Assembly (NCBI RefSeq): GCF_040739495.1
Contig: NZ_CP145263.1
Location: 744,001-808,000, forward strand
From: Staphylococcus capitis subsp. capitis
GTDB taxonomy: Bacteria > Bacillota > Bacilli > Staphylococcales > Staphylococcaceae
DNA: 64,000 nt
Direction of reading: 5' to 3'
In this document: piece after piece, positions 9,064 to 19,333 of the stretch
Position numbering within the stretch: position 1 is the stretch's first letter
Layout of the letters: every line of letters begins with the position of its first letter
The notes under the pieces: generated by a model
The model's input: the letters and a program-made list of their open reading frames with translations, nothing else
Databases searched by the model: none
What the model was told of the DNA's origin: nothing
Program-made: the position numbers and the translations under genes

Positions 9064-10248
9064 ATGAGTGCAAAACAAGAGATATTAGATTTTATTGAAA
9101 ATAAAAAATATGATTATGTTGAAATCAGTCATCGTATACATGAGCGCCCTGAACTAGGAAATGAAGAAATATTTGCTTCAAGAACGCTAATCGATATTTT
9201 AAAATTGCATGGTTTTGAAATAGAAACAGATATTGCTGGGCATGCTACAGGTTTTATTGCATCATACGAGTCAGATAAACCTGGTCCTACAATTGGTTTC
9301 TTAGCAGAATATGATGCGCTACCTGGGCTGGGACACGCATGTGGTCATAATATTATTGGAACGGCAAGTGTTTTAGGGGGTACAGCTTTAAAACAAGTCA
9401 TAGACAAAATAGGTGGCAAAGTTATTGTGCTAGGATGTCCAGCTGAAGAAGGTGGAGAAAATGGTTCGGCTAAAGCTTCGTATGTTAAAGCTGGCATTAT
9501 TGAAGATTTAGATGTTGCACTTATGGTTCACCCTGGTAATGAAACATATCGTACGATTAACACTCTAGCAGTGGATGTATTAGATATTAAATTTTATGGT
9601 CGCAGTGTGCATTCTTCTGAAAATGCAGATGAAGCACTTAATGCCCTTGATGCTATGATTTCTTATTTCAATGGTGTCGCGCAGTTAAGACAACATATTA
9701 AAAAAGGGCAACGTGTACATGGCGTTATATTAGATGGTGGTAAAGCTGCCAATATTATTCCAGATTATACACATGCTCGTTTCTATACTAGGGCAACATC
9801 TCGCAAAGAACTAGACGTGTTAACAGAGAAAGTAAACCAAATTGCACGTGGTGCAGCCATTCAAACAGGATGCGATTATGAATTTGGACCTATTCAGAAT
9901 GGTGTAAATGAATTTATTAAATCACCTAAATTAGATGATTTATTTGAAAAATATGCTGAAGAAATGGGAGAGGAAGTCATTGATGATGACTTTGGTTATG
10001 GTTCAACAGATACGGGTAATGTGAGCCACATCGTTCCAACAATTCATCCTCATATTAAAATTGGTTCACGTAATCTTGTAGGGCATACACATCGTTTCAG
10101 AGAAGCGGCTGCAAGTATTCATGGTGATCAAGCTTTAATAAGAGGAGCTAAAATATTAGCCTTAATGGGCTTAGAATTAATTGAAAATGAGGAGTTATTC
10201 AATGAAATTATTGAAGAACATACTCATATAAAGGGGCATGTTAAATAA
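9064..10248 (+). CDS. M20 family amidohydrolase (PM20D2/AbgB-like)
   Basis: This 394-residue metal-dependent amide or peptide hydrolase starts at ATG 9064, after AAGGGAG. The M20D pattern is clear: HERPELGNEE, then FLAEYDALPGLGHACGHN (dinuclear metal site), CPAEEGGENGS with the catalytic Glu pair, a dimerisation domain around residues 175-290, and the C-terminal GSTDTGNVSH and GHTHRFREAA. It resembles AbgB and animal PM20D2, which trims aberrant dipeptides. Its TAA overlaps the ATG of the next gene by one base (TAATG), so it is tightly coupled to an ATP-grasp ligase. The true substrate is unknown. Confidence 0.8.
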   Translation: MSAKQEILDFIENKKYDYVEISHRIHERPELGNEEIFASRTLIDILKLHGFEIETDIAGHATGFIASYESDKPGPTIGFLAEYDALPGLGHACGHNIIGTASVLGGTALKQVIDKIGGKVIVLGCPAEEGGENGSAKASYVKAGIIEDLDVALMVHPGNETYRTINTLAVDVLDIKFYGRSVHSSENADEALNALDAMISYFNGVAQLRQHIKKGQRVHGVILDGGKAANIIPDYTHARFYTRATSRKELDVLTEKVNQIARGAAIQTGCDYEFGPIQNGVNEFIKSPKLDDLFEKYAEEMGEEVIDDDFGYGSTDTGNVSHIVPTIHPHIKIGSRNLVGHTHRFREAAASIHGDQALIRGAKILALMGLELIENEELFNEIIEEHTHIKGHVK

Positions 10249-11438
10249 TGAATGAAAAAGTAAATGGTCCAATGTTGACGTTAAGTGATTTATACAATGA
10301 TGATGTAGTTTATACATCAAGACCTTCATATATTTCTAACCCATGGTTAAAACCTGATGAACATCAATCCAATTTTTTAACTGGTAGAGAATTACTTATT
10401 GGTAATCGCTTTCCAGTTATTGTGCATGAAGCAAGTGTTACTGAAAAATTAGCATATTTGTTTGACTTAGTAGGAAAGCAAATTCCTACACACATCTATA
10501 AGTTTAATAATAAAGAGACATATGAGGAATTATTACAAACTTTAGCGCATAAAGATGGTAAGAAAATTTATTTTCAATATATACATGATGAAGATATTTT
10601 AGAAAAAGAATATTACGCACTTAATAAGGATACATTTGTTGCTTTAAATAATAAATCGAGGATACCTGAGTGGACGAACAACAAATATTTACCTGATAGA
10701 GAAATTGTACCTATAGAGGAATTTGAAACACGAATTCAGTCTTGGGCTTATCCATTTGTAATTAAACCCGGAGATGATTTACCTACAGCAGGTGGCTACG
10801 GTGTAATGATTTGTTACAATAACAAAGATTTAGAACAAGCCAAACAGCGTATTAAAGAAGCTACGGAAGCTACAGATTATTTAATTATTGAACAAAAAAT
10901 TGAAGCTGTGAGTAACTACTGTGTGCAATACGCTTATGCTCCGGATTTAGGAATTAAATATTTAGGTACAGCGCAACAGCTAACGAATGAATACGGTTTT
11001 TACAATGGAAATGAAAATGTAAATGATGTACCTCAGCATGTTATTGATGCTGGCAAGGAAATTATGGAAATAGGTGTAAGTAAAGGGTTCTTTGGCGTTG
11101 CTGGATTTGATTTATTAGTTGATAAAAATAATGATGTCTTTGCAATTGATTTGAATTTTAGACAAAACGGTTCAACAAGTATGTTATTACTCGCAAAGGA
11201 TTTAGCAAAAGGATACCATAAATTTTATAGTTATTTCTCTAACGGTGATAATACACATTTTTATAATACAATTGTTAAATATATTAAAAAGGGTGTTCTT
11301 TATCCACTTTCATATTATGATGGTGATTGGTATGGAAAGGATAAAGTGAATTCGCGATTCGGATGTATATGGCATGGATCAAGCAAAGAAGAAATTATCC
11401 AGTATGAAAATGAGTTTATAAGAGAATTAGATTTATAA
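10248..11438 (+). CDS. ATP-grasp ligase, substrate unknown
   Basis: This 396-residue protein has an N-terminal pre-ATP-grasp region. The ATP-grasp core carries the nucleotide-binding lysine in FVIKPGDD (Lys173), a glycine-rich loop AGGYGV, the hinge DYLIIEQK, and the metal ligands in FAIDLNFRQNGST. ATP-grasp ligases of this build join a carboxylate to an amine, often amino acids. The coupled M20 hydrolase upstream (TAATG overlap) may cleave the product or by-products. No function has been proven to my knowledge. The start has no strong separate ribosome site, which fits translational coupling. Confidence 0.75.
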   Translation: MNEKVNGPMLTLSDLYNDDVVYTSRPSYISNPWLKPDEHQSNFLTGRELLIGNRFPVIVHEASVTEKLAYLFDLVGKQIPTHIYKFNNKETYEELLQTLAHKDGKKIYFQYIHDEDILEKEYYALNKDTFVALNNKSRIPEWTNNKYLPDREIVPIEEFETRIQSWAYPFVIKPGDDLPTAGGYGVMICYNNKDLEQAKQRIKEATEATDYLIIEQKIEAVSNYCVQYAYAPDLGIKYLGTAQQLTNEYGFYNGNENVNDVPQHVIDAGKEIMEIGVSKGFFGVAGFDLLVDKNNDVFAIDLNFRQNGSTSMLLLAKDLAKGYHKFYSYFSNGDNTHFYNTIVKYIKKGVLYPLSYYDGDWYGKDKVNSRFGCIWHGSSKEEIIQYENEFIRELDL

Positions 11439-11617
11439 GTAATATTCAATGAACATTAATAAATAGTAAGTAAACTTATTATTTTCGAAACTTTCAGAAA
11501 TGAAAAGAAATATAATGAAATTATATTATTAATTGTACACGATTGACTATCGGTTCTTAGTCATTTAACATTTAAGTTAACACACTATACGAATAACTAA
11601 TGAATTGAGGGTTTGAC

Positions 11618-12283
11618 ATGTCGTACAAATATGAAGCATTTTTCAAGGATATTTTGATAAACGAATATATTTATTTTGCTTCAAAAAACAAGAAGTTAGT
11701 AAGGTTAAATCAAAAAGAGCAATCTTATATTGCTATGTGGACAGATGAAGCTATGGCAGAATCGTATTTATCTCAACATTCAGTAGATTATGATAAGGTT
11801 GTTCGAGCTGATATTGACAGATTCGTCACATATGAATTGGATGATTTATTTGATGAAGGCGATGAAATCTTAGTTAACGTTAACAATGAGGAAGATGGAC
11901 AGTTAGTGGATGTTATTCAAATGACAGATGAGTTGATGTCAGAACTTGATGACATTAGAATCAAAGAATTTGTTAAAGATGTAGCTAAATACGATGAAGT
12001 TTATGGTTTAACTAATAAAGATGAGAAAAACTTTGTCATGATTAGTGATGATGATCACCACAAACCTCATATTATGCCTGTTTGGAGTATTAAAAACCGT
12101 GCAATTAAGGTACGAGATGAAGATTTTGAGGAATGTGAAATTATCGAAATTGAAGGTAAAGTTTTCGGAGAGTGGTTAGATAAGTTACGTGATGATGATG
12201 AGGCGGTAGCTATCGATTTAAAACCTGGAGTTGTAGGTACAGTCGTTTCAGCACAAAAGTTATCTAACGAAATTACTTTTTAG
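11618..12283 (+). CDS. tandem DUF2750 domain protein
   Basis: This 221-residue, very acidic cytosolic protein starts at ATG 11618 with GAGGG upstream. It looks like two copies of one fold: YEAFFKDILINEYIYF at 5-20 and IKEFVKDVAKYDEVYGL near 114-130 begin equivalent units, each followed by a strand-rich part with MWTDEAMAE or VWSIKNRA. This fits the DUF2750 family, whose function is unknown. It is a single gene with its own terminator. Confidence 0.6.
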   Translation: MSYKYEAFFKDILINEYIYFASKNKKLVRLNQKEQSYIAMWTDEAMAESYLSQHSVDYDKVVRADIDRFVTYELDDLFDEGDEILVNVNNEEDGQLVDVIQMTDELMSELDDIRIKEFVKDVAKYDEVYGLTNKDEKNFVMISDDDHHKPHIMPVWSIKNRAIKVRDEDFEECEIIEIEGKVFGEWLDKLRDDDEAVAIDLKPGVVGTVVSAQKLSNEITF

Positions 12284-12299
12284 CATATTAAAATTGACA

Positions 12300-12362
12300 A
12301 CGGTAGTGAATGGGAAATTTAATTTATAATAAATGATTTCCTTTAATTCACTACCGTAGTTT
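12300..12362. terminator. bidirectional terminator between the DUF2750 gene and coaW
   Basis: ACGGTAGTGAAT (12300-12311) and ATTCACTACCGT (12346-12357) form a perfect 12-bp stem between two convergent genes, followed by AGTTTTATT on the plus strand. Confidence 0.75.
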
Positions 12363-12368
12363 TATTAT

Positions 12369-13166
12369 TTATAAATATAAAGCGCCCAATGCACCTGAAA
12401 ACGCACCATTTTCAATATAATAGGGTCTAAAACCTCTTAATACTGTATAATCTTCAATTACTTCACGTAGTAAATGATTATTATTAAATGATGAACCTAT
12501 ATATACTACATTTTCAGTTTGGTATTCACGTGCTAGTGTGATAGCCATTGTTGTAATGACTTCACCAACTACACCGATGACAGAAGAAAGCTTATCTGCA
12601 GGTGAGAAGTTGTTATCAAGGTGATGTAAAACGTTCCCAAAATTAGCAGCAGTCAAATCACCTGAAATGGGTGGTTCGCTATCTTTGTAAATATGTTTGA
12701 CTTTCAAATCAATAGAATCACGATCACCTTTTTGCGCTAAATTAGTAAGCTCTGTATAGTTAGTAATATTAGATAACAAATAACCTAATCCTTGTATCAT
12801 ACCACCACCAGTGCCTACACCACCCACACGTTGTTGATCCTGTCCATCAAAATAGTGCAATGAAGTCCCTGTACCTACATTAGCAAATATGTAAGTATCA
12901 ATATGATGTCCTTGTTCTTCTAGCAATATACTCAAGCCTCTAGAAGAAGCATCAAACTCAACATAGCTTTGCGCTGATATATTAATATGATCAGCAATGA
13001 CACCAGCATTACCACCAGTTAAATTTAGTGATTCAATATTTTCATTATTAAGCCAGTCTATGACTTTATCTATATTAGTTGTAAGTTCTGTCCGATAAAA
13101 ACGTTCATTACCTTGCTCTTGAACTATCTTTATTAATGTACCTCCGGCATCAATACCTACCTTCAT
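12369..13166 (-). CDS. coaW: type II pantothenate kinase
   Basis: CoaW phosphorylates pantothenate in the first step of coenzyme A synthesis. The staphylococcal type II enzyme is known to escape feedback inhibition by CoA. I start it at ATG 13166 ([14 protein letters not shown]), which gives 266 residues, close to the family length; the upstream codons to 13202 are not conserved. ASKHA-fold motifs are visible: DAGGTLIK (phosphate 1), [28 protein letters not shown] (adenosine region) and [12 protein letters not shown] at the C-terminus. It is monocistronic and convergent with the DUF2750 gene. Confidence 0.93.
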   Translation of the reverse strand: MKVGIDAGGTLIKIVQEQGNERFYRTELTTNIDKVIDWLNNENIESLNLTGGNAGVIADHINISAQSYVEFDASSRGLSILLEEQGHHIDTYIFANVGTGTSLHYFDGQDQQRVGGVGTGGGMIQGLGYLLSNITNYTELTNLAQKGDRDSIDLKVKHIYKDSEPPISGDLTAANFGNVLHHLDNNFSPADKLSSVIGVVGEVITTMAITLAREYQTENVVYIGSSFNNNHLLREVIEDYTVLRGFRPYYIENGAFSGALGALYL

Positions 13167-13390
13167 CTGACTCTCACTCCACATCAAAAATATGTCACTC
13201 ACTATAGTATAATAAAATCTCTGAAAAACAAGTATTATTTAAATAAATTCATATTTACGGTTGTTTAATTTCTTAATAGGGTAATGCTATTGTGAGATAA
13301 ATTTTCAAAAAAGAAATTTAAGCTAAATAGTAATCAATATTTATTTCATATATAATAGAGGTTGTAATTAACGAATAGGGGATTTAAGAA

Positions 13391-14251
13391 ATGTTTATCA
13401 AAAAGGAATTTGAAGATATTACAGTCCAAGTGTTTGAAGAAAAGTATCGTGAAGCAGTAAATGAATTTAAATTGAGTGAGAGACAGCAGATTTATTCTTC
13501 ATTACCTAAATCAGTTTTGGATGATGCGTTAAATGATGAGAATAGAGTAGCCAATATTGCAATGAATCAAGAAGGGCAAGTAGTGGGATTCTTCGTCTTA
13601 CATCAATATTATCAACATGAAGGATACGATACACCAGAAAATGTCGTTTATGTTCGATCTCTATCAGTAAATGAAAAATATCAAGGTCATGGATACGGAA
13701 CTAAGATGATGATGTTCTTACCTCAATATGTACAGGAATTATTCCCAGATTTTAATCATTTGTATCTTGTAGTTGATGCTGAGAATAAAGGAGCGTGGAA
13801 TGTATATGAACGCGCTGGCTTTATGCATACTGCGACTAAAGAGGAAGGCCCTATTGGTAAAGAACGACTTTATTATTTGGACTTAGACTCTAAGCATGTT
13901 TCTTCACTTCGCTTGGTTGAAAGCGAAACTTCAAATGAGGCAAATATTCATGTGATTAATTTACTTAAAGATAATGATAAAGTTGGATTTATTGCTATTG
14001 AACAGATTGAAGATAGAATGAGAATTTCAGCAATTGAAGTCAATAAAGCGCACCGTAACGAAGGTATAGCGGAAAGTGCTTTAAGACAATTAGCAACGTA
14101 TATTCGTAAAAACTTTGATGGTATAAAGGTTCTAGCTATAACGTTATATGGAGAGAATAATGAATTAAAACCGTTGTGTGATAATAGTAATTTTGTAGTG
14201 ATTGAAGAAGCTGAAGACTATGTTTTATTTGAAAAGTATATCAACTACTAG
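13391..14251 (+). CDS. double GNAT-domain N-acetyltransferase
   Basis: The protein has 286 residues. The first GNAT domain (about 1-165) shows VVGFFVLHQYY, VRSLSVNEKYQGHGYGTKMM (acetyl-CoA loop QGHGYG) and NVYERAGFMHT. The second (about 175-286) has ISAIEVNKAHRNEGIAESALR (loop HRNEGI) and a weaker end. The N-terminal unit looks catalytically complete. The substrate is unknown. It lies alone between coaW (divergent) and rpoE. Confidence 0.75.
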   Translation: MFIKKEFEDITVQVFEEKYREAVNEFKLSERQQIYSSLPKSVLDDALNDENRVANIAMNQEGQVVGFFVLHQYYQHEGYDTPENVVYVRSLSVNEKYQGHGYGTKMMMFLPQYVQELFPDFNHLYLVVDAENKGAWNVYERAGFMHTATKEEGPIGKERLYYLDLDSKHVSSLRLVESETSNEANIHVINLLKDNDKVGFIAIEQIEDRMRISAIEVNKAHRNEGIAESALRQLATYIRKNFDGIKVLAITLYGENNELKPLCDNSNFVVIEEAEDYVLFEKYINY

Positions 14252-14399
14252 TTCTATGAACTGAGAGTTAACAATAATTAAACTAGAAGTAGTGATTGCG
14301 AAATCAGTAGTTGTCATTTATAATTTATTTTTGTTACTATTAGTTAATGAAAATTTGACGTTTAGATAAGAGAAAAATCCTTTGAAAGGAAGTATTTTA

Positions 14400-14936
14400 A
14401 TGAAAATTCAAGATTACACAAAAGAAATGGTTGATGAGAAGTCATTTATCGATATGGCTTACACTTTATTAAATGATAAACAAACAACAATGAATTTATA
14501 TGATATTATCGACGAGTTCAAATCTCTAGGTGGTTATGAATACGATGATATCGAGAATCGTGTTGTTCAATTCTATACTGACCTTAATACAGATGGTCGT
14601 TTCTTAAATGTGGGAGAAAATCAATGGGGTCTTCGTGATTGGTACTCTGTTGATGATATTGAAGAAAAAATTGCTCCTACAATCCAAAAATTTGATATTC
14701 TTGATGACGAAGATGAAGAAGATAAAAACCTCAAATTATTAGGTGAAGATGACATCGATGATGACGATGATATTCCTGCTGAGACAGATGATCAAGAAAC
14801 CCTAAATGACCCTGAAGATGAAGAAGTAGAAGAAGAAATTAATGATTCAGATATCGTGATTGAAGAAGATGAAGATGACGATATTGCTGAAGAGGAAGAA
14901 GAAGAATTTGAAGATGAGGAAGACTTCAACGACTAA
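14400..14936 (+). CDS. rpoE: RNA polymerase delta subunit
   Basis: Delta is a Gram-positive RNA polymerase subunit that increases promoter selectivity and enzyme recycling. I start it at ATG 14400 ([18 protein letters not shown]), with GAAAGGAAG upstream, giving 178 residues. The N-terminal HARE-HTH fold occupies residues 1-90 ([26 protein letters not shown]). The rest is an almost uninterrupted disordered Asp/Glu tail, the family hallmark. It lies upstream of pyrG, as in Bacillus. Confidence 0.95.
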   Translation: MKIQDYTKEMVDEKSFIDMAYTLLNDKQTTMNLYDIIDEFKSLGGYEYDDIENRVVQFYTDLNTDGRFLNVGENQWGLRDWYSVDDIEEKIAPTIQKFDILDDEDEEDKNLKLLGEDDIDDDDDIPAETDDQETLNDPEDEEVEEEINDSDIVIEEDEDDDIAEEEEEEFEDEEDFND

Positions 14937-14955
14937 TTCTTATTTTCTGAACATT

Positions 14956-14977
14956 AAAGTGGGACTTTTATTTTTAA
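14956..14977 (+). terminator. weak hairpin after rpoE
   Basis: AAAGT-GGG-ACTTT is followed by TATTTTT. The five-pair stem is weak. It could end rpoE transcription inefficiently. Confidence 0.35.
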
Positions 14978-14988
14978 TTAAAAGATGA

Positions 14989-15008
14989 TAGAATTTTATT
15001 CGGGCTCC
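14989..15008 (+). promoter_or_regulatory. pyrG promoter and GGGC transcription start
   Basis: A -10 element TAGAAT (14989-14994) lies 7 bases before GGGCTCC (15002-15008). A transcript beginning GGGC is the signature of pyrG genes controlled by reiterative G addition when CTP is scarce, as worked out in Bacillus subtilis. No good -35 is visible. Confidence 0.65.
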
Positions 15009-15037
15009 TTTAATTAGGACACGTGTATTAAATAGAT

Positions 15038-15078
15038 ACGCTCCCCCTTACAATTGTTGTGAGAGGGAGCGTTTTTTT
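15038..15078 (+). terminator. pyrG leader attenuator terminator
   Basis: The 5' arm ACGCTCCCCCTT (15038-15049) pairs with GAGAGGGAGCGT (15061-15072), followed by seven or more T. The C/U-rich 5' arm is what a poly-G-extended transcript start would pair with to prevent termination at low CTP. The hairpin is well upstream of pyrG (start 15233). Confidence 0.8.
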
Positions 15079-15184
15079 ATTTTTCAAATGACTAAATAAT
15101 TTAAAGTGAACAGAATTGTAGAGTAATTTAAAATCTATTAACATGCTATACCATGGTCGTTATGTTACTCACAATTTTAATTAA

Positions 15185-16840
<1,656 letters not shown>

Positions 16841-16891
16841 TCGTTAATTGATTATATTTAAAATTTAGATAAATAAGTATTAAAACCAAAG

Positions 16892-16931
16892 CAGTAAGAA
16901 GATTGATAACAATCTTTTTACTGTTTTTTTA
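16892..16931 (+). terminator. terminator of pyrG
   Basis: CAGTAAGAAGATT (16892-16904) pairs with AATCTTTTTACTG (16911-16923), allowing one mismatch, and is followed by seven T. The stretch from here to the next terminator at 17027 holds nothing else that I recognise. Confidence 0.85.
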
Positions 16932-17026
16932 TCTGTATATTGTGTTGTATGCTTTCACATTCTTAAGAGGCTACCTTTACAAATAAACAGACTATATAAA
17001 TAAAGTACTTTTAAAATATAAAAAAA

Positions 17027-17068
17027 GAGATTGCTAATTTTTTGTATAGCAATCTCAATTATTTTTTA
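17027..17068. terminator. terminator, probably for the DUF2529 gene
   Basis: GAGATTGCT (17027-17035) pairs with AGCAATCTC (17048-17056). On the minus strand it is followed by six T; on the plus strand by AATTATTTTTT. It lies about 130 bases beyond the stop of the minus-strand gene. Confidence 0.7.
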
Positions 17069-17184
17069 AGTGTATCTTGAGTTAATGTTTAAAATAATGA
17101 AGTGTATAAATTTATGAAAATTTAATATGAATAGAGATAAGTTTGATACCTGTTATATAGTTTGCGCAAATGTAGAAACTTAAG

Positions 17185-17706
17185 TTATAGATTTAAATCT
17201 CGTGTCATCTCTATCATTTGAGTGTAAATTTCATAATATACATAATTAAATGTCATCGCATGAGGTTGAACAATCTTATCATAATCTTCAGTATAAACAA
17301 TGGGTCTAGGTGTTGAAAGGTTAACGTAATGCATTAAGTGTTGTGGAAAATCATCACGTTTTGGATTGTTACAAACTAATACAAAATCGACATCTAATTC
17401 AATTAAACGTTGAACGTCTTGCTCTACATCCTCATTGTAAAAAGGTGAGAATAAAAACACTCTGTCTGTAGAATCAATTTCACTCATAGATTTTAAGTCA
17501 TCTAGTGAACGGCTTGATTCGAGCTTTTCTTTACTATTCAAGACAAAAGCTTCATAAAATTTTAAATCTTCATATCCTTTAACATAAACATAACCCTCAC
17601 CGCCAATAGCTTGTATTAAACATTGTGCTGCCATTTGTATATCTAATGCTTGCTTTTCAAGCCTATTAAAGATACCAGTCAATTGTGTATTTAGAATTTT
17701 TGACAT
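17185..17706 (-). CDS. DUF2529 (YwjG-like) protein
   Basis: The protein has 173 residues. The sequence (LNTQLTGIFNRL, AAQCLIQAIGGEGYVYV, DRVFLFSPF, DVDFVLVCNN) matches the DUF2529 family, which has a sugar-isomerase-like (SIS) Rossmann fold and no known reaction. Bacillus subtilis also keeps its homologue ywjG between pyrG and fbaA, and here it lies between the same genes but on the opposite strand. Start ATG 17706 has GGAGGAAAATC-type spacing (GGAGG at about 17712-17716). Confidence 0.75.
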   Translation of the reverse strand: MSKILNTQLTGIFNRLEKQALDIQMAAQCLIQAIGGEGYVYVKGYEDLKFYEAFVLNSKEKLESSRSLDDLKSMSEIDSTDRVFLFSPFYNEDVEQDVQRLIELDVDFVLVCNNPKRDDFPQHLMHYVNLSTPRPIVYTEDYDKIVQPHAMTFNYVYYEIYTQMIEMTRDLNL

Positions 17707-17926
17707 GATTTTCCTCCATTCTTTTCAATAAAACATTTTAAATAATACACTAGAGTAATGCAATATTTGAAAAATTGATAAAATGAATGCGGTTGCAACA
17801 GTTTAAAATCTAAGGATTGTGAAAATTATTAATATTATATAAAGTATTCGAATGCATTAACTATGTATTTTTGATATAATGATTTTTGAAAAATACGTGC
17901 ACTTATGCACTCAAGGAGGAACTTTC

Positions 17927-18787
17927 ATGCCTTTAGTTTCAATGAAAGAAATGTTAATTGATGCGAAAGAAAACGGTTATGCAGTTGGTCAATACAACTT
18001 AAATAACCTTGAGTTTACACAAGCTATTTTAGAAGCTTCACAAGAAGAGAATGCACCAGTTATTTTAGGTGTATCTGAAGGTGCTGCTCGTTATATGAGT
18101 GGTTTCTACACTGTAGTAAAAATGGTTGAAGGTTTAATTCACGATTTAAACATTACAATTCCAGTTGCAATTCACTTAGACCATGGTTCAAGCTTCGAAA
18201 AATGTAAAGAAGCGATTGATGCTGGATTCACTTCAGTAATGATTGACGCTTCACATAGTCCATTCGAAGAAAATATTGAAATTACTTCTAAAGTAGTTGA
18301 ATATGCACATGAAAGAGGCGTTTCTGTAGAAGCTGAATTAGGTACGGTAGGCGGACAAGAAGACGACGTAGTAGCTGACGGCGTTATCTACGCTGATCCT
18401 AAAGAATGCCAAGAATTAGTTGAAAAGACTGGCATCGATACTTTAGCACCTGCATTAGGTTCAGTTCATGGTCCTTACAAAGGTGAACCAAAATTAGGAT
18501 TTAAAGAAATGGAAGAAATTGGCGCTTCTACTGGATTACCATTAGTATTACATGGTGGAACTGGTATCCCAACTAAAGACATTCAAAAAGCAATTCCTTA
18601 TGGTACTGCTAAAATCAATGTAAATACTAAAAACCAAATTGCTTCAGCTAAAGCTGTTCGTGATGTATTAAATAACGATAAAGATGTTTACGATCCTCGT
18701 AAATATTTAGGACCAGCTCGTGAAGCAATTAAAGAAACAGTAAAAGGTAAAATTAGAGAATTCGGAACTTCTAACCGAGCTAAATAA
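17927..18787 (+). CDS. fbaA: fructose-bisphosphate aldolase, class II
   Basis: This zinc-dependent aldolase of glycolysis/gluconeogenesis cleaves fructose-1,6-bisphosphate. I use ATG 17927 ([20 protein letters not shown]), with AAGGAGGA just upstream, giving 286 residues; the frame upstream to 17879 runs through the promoter -10 (TATAAT 17875-17880). Metal and substrate motifs include [48 protein letters not shown] and VLHGGTGIP. It is a single gene with a strong terminator. Confidence 0.95.
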   Translation: MPLVSMKEMLIDAKENGYAVGQYNLNNLEFTQAILEASQEENAPVILGVSEGAARYMSGFYTVVKMVEGLIHDLNITIPVAIHLDHGSSFEKCKEAIDAGFTSVMIDASHSPFEENIEITSKVVEYAHERGVSVEAELGTVGGQEDDVVADGVIYADPKECQELVEKTGIDTLAPALGSVHGPYKGEPKLGFKEMEEIGASTGLPLVLHGGTGIPTKDIQKAIPYGTAKINVNTKNQIASAKAVRDVLNNDKDVYDPRKYLGPAREAIKETVKGKIREFGTSNRAK

Positions 18788-18806
18788 TTTGATAAATCAT
18801 TATCAT

Positions 18807-18841
18807 AGACCATTGAACAAAGGTTTCAATGGTCTTTTTTA
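18807..18841 (+). terminator. terminator of fbaA
   Basis: AGACCATTGAA (18807-18817) pairs perfectly with TTCAATGGTCT (18825-18835), followed by a T-run. A decayed second copy lies at 18985. Confidence 0.88.
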
Positions 18842-18984
18842 TGGAATATTTTAGAAGATGAAAACTGATAGAATTCCCTTTTAATCAAGGTTTTAAAATG
18901 CATAACGACGGGAGTTTGCATTAGTAAATGAGCTAGGCATGCATGAAATGACAATGAGTGAAAGGGTTTGTCTACAGTCTGAGC

Positions 18985-19015
18985 CCATTGAACAAAGGTT
19001 TCAATAGTCTTATTT
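18985..19015 (+). repeat. degenerate duplicate of the fbaA terminator
   Basis: Twenty-one consecutive bases (18985-19005) are identical to 18810-18830 in the fbaA terminator, 175 bases apart. Here the 5' arm is broken (GAGCCCATTG for AGACCATTG) and the T-run is interrupted, so it is probably a poor terminator. The 546-base gap between fbaA and murA2 holds this copy, a palindrome at 19037 and otherwise AT-rich sequence with no gene I can support. Confidence 0.6.
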
Positions 19016-19036
19016 ATGCTATACTTGAATCAGAAT

Positions 19037-19058
19037 GAAATTCATTTAAATGAATTTC
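19037..19058. repeat. perfect 22-bp palindrome in the fbaA-murA2 gap
   Basis: GAAATTCATTT (19037-19047) is followed directly by its exact reverse complement (19048-19058). No T-run follows, so it is not a classic terminator. It may be an operator or chance in AT-rich DNA. Confidence 0.5.
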
Positions 19059-19333
19059 CTCAAATTAATCAGATGTTACATAAAAATAAAAGATATATAA
19101 ATCATAAATAAACAAAAATTTAACGATTAAGAAGTTGTATATGAGGTAATAGTCTTATATTAATTATTAGAGTATTATTATTTAGCGAGAAACTTTGACA
19201 CTATTTATGTGTAAAGCTGCTAAAATAACTTAACATTGATTAGATTTGAACTATTTTACAAACAAAGTAAAATTATTTTATAATGCTAATAATGTGAAAT
19301 TTTAAAACGAAGGAAACAAAGGAGATAAATCAT

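Noticed and set aside
17783..17796. TGAATGCGGTTGCA upstream of fbaA, cre-like (CcpA site)
   Set aside because: Two key positions differ from the cre consensus, and it lies well upstream of the -10. Too weak to annotate.
18790..18805. GATAA-ATCA-TTATC, resembling half of a Fur box
   Set aside because: It lies just after the fbaA stop, in front of the terminator, with no promoter nearby. Short AT-rich palindromes like this arise by chance.
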